A stretch of 64,000 nucleotides of DNA from Macrostomum hystrix (lineage: Eukaryota; Platyhelminthes; Macrostomidae). Position numbers and translations under genes: made by a program. Positions 60,201-64,000 of the stretch are shown here, piece by piece. A model generated the notes under the pieces. It was not told the DNA's origin. It saw nothing but the letters and a program-made list of their open reading frames with translations, and did not search any database. The stretch is taken from NCBI GenBank assembly GCA_950097015.1, contig CATNEN010000008.1:2480001-2544000 (forward strand). The letters run 5' to 3'. Every line of letters starts with the position of its first letter. Position 1 is the first letter of the stretch.

Positions 60201-61765
60201 ATGCTATAATAGTAGACAGGATGTACGTATAGGCCTCAATAAAACAGAGACTGGTCTTTGTATAAACAGAAGACAAAGACTGCGAGATGATGGCACCAGG
60301 AACCAAGATCTGCATCTGCGATTGCTTCTCCCAACTTCCTTCTCGTTGTTTTTTTTGTTTTTTTTGTCCTTTGGTGGTCCCAGCGAGCGGTTTTACGGTG
60401 TGCTAGGACTCTTCACATTGTTGAAGTGGCTCTGTGCTATTCGATAATAAGCACTTTCAAATTTTATGAAACGAAAATACGCTGACAAATTATGGACTAG
60501 CTTGCATTCTGTGACTACAAAAATAAAATGTTTGACGCGCTCGTTGAATGAAACAATGAGAACAATTTTCCCACGACTATAAGATCATTCTGACCAGCAC
60601 AGTTAACAGTAGAATACCAGGCTATTTCCCCCCATGGGCATTTCAAATACCCCACTGCCTAATTCACGATAGCTCCCAAACCGAATGACAGATTCTCGTG
60701 AAAGTCCACCATGTGTATCAAAAGTTTCCCTCCATTACGATGAACTAACTTTCAAAGCAGTCCGACGTCAGCATCGTCGAGACATTCAGTGATTCTTGTC
60801 GAATACCCTGATAATAAGGACAACGACTAGAATCGTTGAATATCTCGAAGGTGCCGATGTTTTGTGAATCTTGAAGTTGTTTCATCGAATCGCTCGTAGA
60901 GCAGAGAATCTTAGCACGTTTTCTGGTTGCATGTGGTCCTTTTAATGTTAAGCGGGAGAAAGCGAAAGAAAACAACTTTGATTGATAAAGAGATGATAAA
61001 TCCCAAGATTTTATGTTCCTGAGCGTGCTCCGTACTTTTGAGGTTGGCCTCATGTGATGCAGATGCTACACTAAATAAAGTCCCTGGATTAGGGGTTCAA
61101 CGATTGTTTATACGAGACACCATCTTAGAACCCTGGAAATAATCCGCGTTTCTAAATTTAGGTTTCTGACGCAGCCAATTAGCCTTGGCTCTCTAAGGCT
61201 TCGATAAATTTGAAGGTATCTGAGATTGAGACTTTGCCAGTTGCTTGCGCGATTCAACTAACAGACCAACACTGAAATTGGAACTCACACAAGCGAAAGT
61301 GAGAAGCTAAAGTGAGAAGTTGACAACTGCTCTTCCAGTTGTCAACTTTAGGGAGATTTAGGGAGATTTTTCAAGGGGATTTAGGGAGATTCTTCAAGGG
61401 GATTTAGGGAGATGCTTCCAGGGGATTTAGGGAGATTCTTCAAGGGGATTTAGGGAGATGCTTCCAGGGGATTTAGGGAGATTCTTCCAGGGGATTTAGG
61501 GAGATTCTTCTAGGGGATTTAGGGAGATACTGCAAGGGTATTTCTGGAGTTTTTTTCTAGGGCATTTAGACAGTATATCCTTTAAAGGATCATAAATTAT
61601 GTTCGACTTGCGAGACACTTGATATGAAGAACAAGTATTTAAATTATATATACAGGCTCATTCCCAATAAGCACTTACATTAATTGAACACTCTGAGGCC
61701 AAAAGACATGGTACAGCAGTACCAATGAGAAAAAGAAGAAAGCCGTTGGAAATCTTGATCGGCAT
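57220..61765 (-). CDS. Single-pass receptor with probable SEFIR domain, IL-17-receptor-like (four exons)
   Basis: Exons are 61765-61679, 59500-59419, 59234-58615 and 58023-57220, in consistent phases, giving 530 residues. A second donor at 59413/59412 would add two residues. Exon 1 encodes a signal peptide (MPIKISNGFLLFLIGTAVPC...). The extracellular part has scattered cysteines (GAHCRTHNCVDME, GSHLCSYQWV, IKFFVCPT, DTDCLHRA). A membrane helix spans about 331-356 and ends in basic WRFRH. The cytoplasmic part, about 369-515, follows the SEFIR/TIR pattern: QLLLIAATKD strand, LLQRHLLATRSC helix, SQLLLLLSRDASF strand, then ADFLPIFDEGSS and a C-terminal helix. SEFIR domains bind Act1-type adaptors downstream of IL-17 receptors. 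The receptor structure is well supported; the SEFIR identity is inference from pattern. The stop codon lies inside the neighbouring satellite. Confidence 0.65.
60600..60960 (-). repeat. Dispersed repeat, copy 2
   Basis: On the minus strand ctgtcattcggtttgggagc, tatcgtgaattaggcagtgg and ggggggaaatagcc match 36860-36957. cacaaaacatcgg (complement at 60855-60867) matches both 36820 and 34195. It lies in intron 1 of the SEFIR-type receptor gene. Confidence 0.5.
61344..61560. repeat. 23-bp minisatellite in receptor intron 1
   Basis: About nine units of ggggatttagggagattctt plus caa, with cca, cta and gcttcca variants. Confidence 0.93.
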
Positions 61766-62220
61766 GCTTCATCTGTCTCGAAGTTTATCATATAACTTTA
61801 ACTCTAGGTAGAATTTATCCTGGTGGAACATACACGATATATACATTTACAGCAGCTGAAATGTTAACGCGAAGTGCAACTCGAATAGCCAGTCAGCATC
61901 AGCCATTGGCTCGCCAGGCAAGCAAATTATAGCTAGCTAGTCTAAACTAGATTAAATTTAGCTCTTAGTTTATTCATTTGCTCGAGCATTTCACACTACT
62001 TAACAGTGAAGTAGCAGTAGTATAAAACCCGAAAATATCTATCTATCACGATATGGTAGTGTGCTGTAGCTTGAGTGTGAATAAATATTTTGCCGATTTA
62101 TCACAAAATTCTCACTCTGAACTCAACACAAAATCTCATGATCTCATATCTGATATCTCTTTTAACTCATATTTAACCCTCCTAGTCTCTGAGATCTGTC
62201 CTAATCACTGGGATTCTTCC
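61766..62220. promoter_or_regulatory. 5' flank of the SEFIR-type receptor gene
   Basis: About 455 bp upstream of the start codon on the minus strand, up to the next minisatellite. A tatatatcgtgtat stretch near 61835 is AT-rich but not a clear TATA box. No other element could be defined. Confidence 0.25.
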
Positions 62221-62705
62221 TGATCGCTAAGAGTCTCTACTTATCTAACTGAGAATCTCCACTTATCTCACAGAGAATCTCTCCTTATCTCACAAAGAAT
62301 ATCCCCTTGTCTCACAGAGAATCTCTCCTAATCTCACAAAGAATCTCCCTTGTCTCACAGAGAATCTCCCCTTATTTCACAGAGAATCTCCCCTTGTCTC
62401 ACAGAGAATCTCTCCTAATCTCACAGAGAATCTCTCCTCATCTTACAGAGAATCTCCCCTTGTCTCACAGAGAATCTCCCCTTATTTTACAGAGAATCTC
62501 CCCTTGTCTCACAGAGAACCTCCCCTTATTTCACAGAGAATCTCCCCTTGTCTCACAGAGAATCTCCCCTTGTCTCACAGAGAATCTTGCCTCATCTCAC
62601 AGAGAATCTCTCCTTATCTCACAGAGAATCTCTCATTATCTCACAGAGAGTCTCTCATTATCTCACAGAGAATCTCTCATTATCTCACAGAGATCTTTGC
62701 TTATC
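62221..62705. repeat. 22-bp minisatellite
   Basis: About 21 units of cacagagaatctccccttgt plus ct, with tcctaat, tccttat and tcattat variants. Confidence 0.95.
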
Positions 62706-63400
62706 TTATAGTTATATCTTCCAGAGAGTGTCACAGACGATTGTGTCGGTGAATCATTGTGTTCTTGTCATAAAATGTAGCATCAATTAGTTAAAGTAAC
62801 GTTTGAAAAAAATGATAAATAAACGTTTGTTTCTAACAAACTCCACAGAATGTATTGGGACTATAAGAACTTATAACCAAAAACTTTGAGTATTTTTCTG
62901 CTGATTAGACCCGCGACAATAACGAATATCTCAAGAAGACAAACAACAGCGCTTCAAATTAATTTCAGGCATTCAGAAAGCTCAGAAAAAAAATTAACAC
63001 GAGGAGTGAAGCATCGGGACAATGTCCACGGACTGGATTTATCAAAAAGAAAAATATATAAAAAACTAGGCATAGCCTGTGCTTATACAACGCATGAAGT
63101 ATAAAGTAAACCAATAGACCGGATGGCATTGTGAACAATTGGGGGAATTGTCTGTTTCGTAACAGCGAATCTATGAGCAGGTGAGAAAAACTGGATAATG
63201 CAACTGAATAACTAATAGCAAACTAAGCGAAATTTTCCGCAAAAAACTGATGCAATAAAGTCTGCCAATGCCAGTTCTTGCTTGCTGATCATTGCCAGGC
63301 AACAAAAAACACTTTGAATTAATTCTTAAGATGAATCCTAGCTTAAGTAACTAAGGTCACGAGAAGAAACTGTTAGCATAGAAATTGCCATAGAAATATA
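62706..63400. other. No gene seen
   Basis: About 700 bp of AT-rich DNA between two minisatellites. The 72-codon frame at 62886-63104 shows no recognisable feature. Confidence 0.4.
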
Positions 63401-63590
63401 GTTGCTAACGGGAGTTCCCATAGAAATACAGTTAGTAACGGGAGTTCCCATAGAAATACAGTTAGTAAGGGGAATTCCCATAGAAATACAGTTAGTAACG
63501 GGAGTTCCCATAGAAATACAGTTAGTAAGGGGAATTCCCATAGAAATACAGTTAGTAAGGGGAGTTCCCATAGAAATATAGTTGATAAAG
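63401..63590. repeat. 30-bp minisatellite
   Basis: About six good units of gggagttcccatagaaatac followed by agttagtaac. Decayed units (agttgctaagggaaattcc type) continue to about 63880. Confidence 0.9.
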
Positions 63591-64000
63591 TATTCCTAAA
63601 TAAGTATAGTTTCTAAGGGGAATCCCAATTGCAATACAGTTTCTCAGGGAAATTTCAATAGAAACACAGTTGCCAAGTGGATATAAATAGACATGTAGTT
63701 GCTACGGGGAATTCCCAAGCAAAGTTGTTAGCCAAGGTGAATTCCCAAATAAATATAGTTGGCTGACTGGCTAAGGGTAATTCCTATAGTAGTCTAGTTG
63801 ATTAGGGAAAATTACGACAGAAAATAGTTGTTAAAGGGGAACAACATCGAAACCGAGTTGCCAAAAGAATCCCAGTTGCTGTAAGAAATTTTACTTAAAA
63901 CAACTTTACGGCCAAAATGAAGCCCCCAGCGAAATTATTGTTAGCAAAAGAAAATGCTTTACGATAACAAGCAGACAGAGAAACAAAAAATTAGTTTTTC

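Noticed and set aside
60163..60447. 94-residue hydrophobic plus-strand frame
   Set aside because: Lies in intron 1 of the minus-strand receptor; composition is low complexity and no splice partners are seen.

Overview
The window is animal genomic DNA. It has multi-exon genes with GT..AG introns, an interstitial (CCCTAA)n tract, Penelope-like, Helitron-like and IS630/Tc1/mariner-like transposons, and tRNA-derived SINEs. There are no bacterial operons or ribosome-binding sites. The gene set (RNF113/CWC24, a SYNCRIP/hnRNP-Q type three-RRM protein, an Ig/discoidin-like receptor, a probable SEFIR receptor) points to an invertebrate metazoan, possibly spiralian. The species cannot be fixed by reading alone. 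Minisatellites and trinucleotide arrays dominate, and almost every long open frame comes from repeats.

Layout. 1-2970: minus-strand candidate exons of a transmembrane collagen-like protein, with a telomere-like tract, a GATA microsatellite and two minisatellites. 3053-12401: a 31-bp satellite holding TTAGGGTT, a Helitron 5' fragment and ACT trinucleotide arrays, partly present twice as a 3157-bp direct duplication. 12402-17214: two Penelope-like elements head to head as a 2295-bp-arm inverted repeat with a 223-bp spacer; each outer end carries a hammerhead-ribozyme-like core. 16842-28490: a second direct duplication (offset 5847 bp) containing the Penelope 3' tail, an ACT array and a minus-strand Helitron-like element. 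24872-33152: three Helitron-like units (D, C, B) joined head to tail without spare bases; B and C each carry an 18-bp and a 23-bp satellite.

34074-38734 (minus): nine-exon gene for a secreted-then-anchored receptor with a signal peptide, a galactose-binding (F5/8C or fucolectin-like) region, two Ig-like domains, a membrane segment and a short tail. Its first intron carries a decayed mariner-type transposon and its second a tRNA-SINE. 39112-44290: three minisatellites. 45598-48667 (minus): four-exon three-RRM RNA-binding protein. 51937-54783 (plus): four-exon RNF113/CWC24 splicing factor with a minisatellite in its last intron and another in its 3' flank. 55905-57235: a 46/47-bp satellite with 229-bp higher-order periodicity, running into the last codons of the next gene. 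57220-61765 (minus): four-exon single-pass receptor with a probable SEFIR (IL-17-receptor type) cytoplasmic domain. 61766-64000: minisatellites and no recognised gene.

The four well-supported genes do not form a pathway. Two are nuclear RNA-processing or RNA-binding proteins and two are cell-surface receptors of immune-like type. The most unusual material is the transposon architecture: tandem Helitron-like units carrying satellites, two large direct duplications that each end at a Helitron 5' terminus, and a near-perfect Penelope palindrome with ribozyme-like ends.
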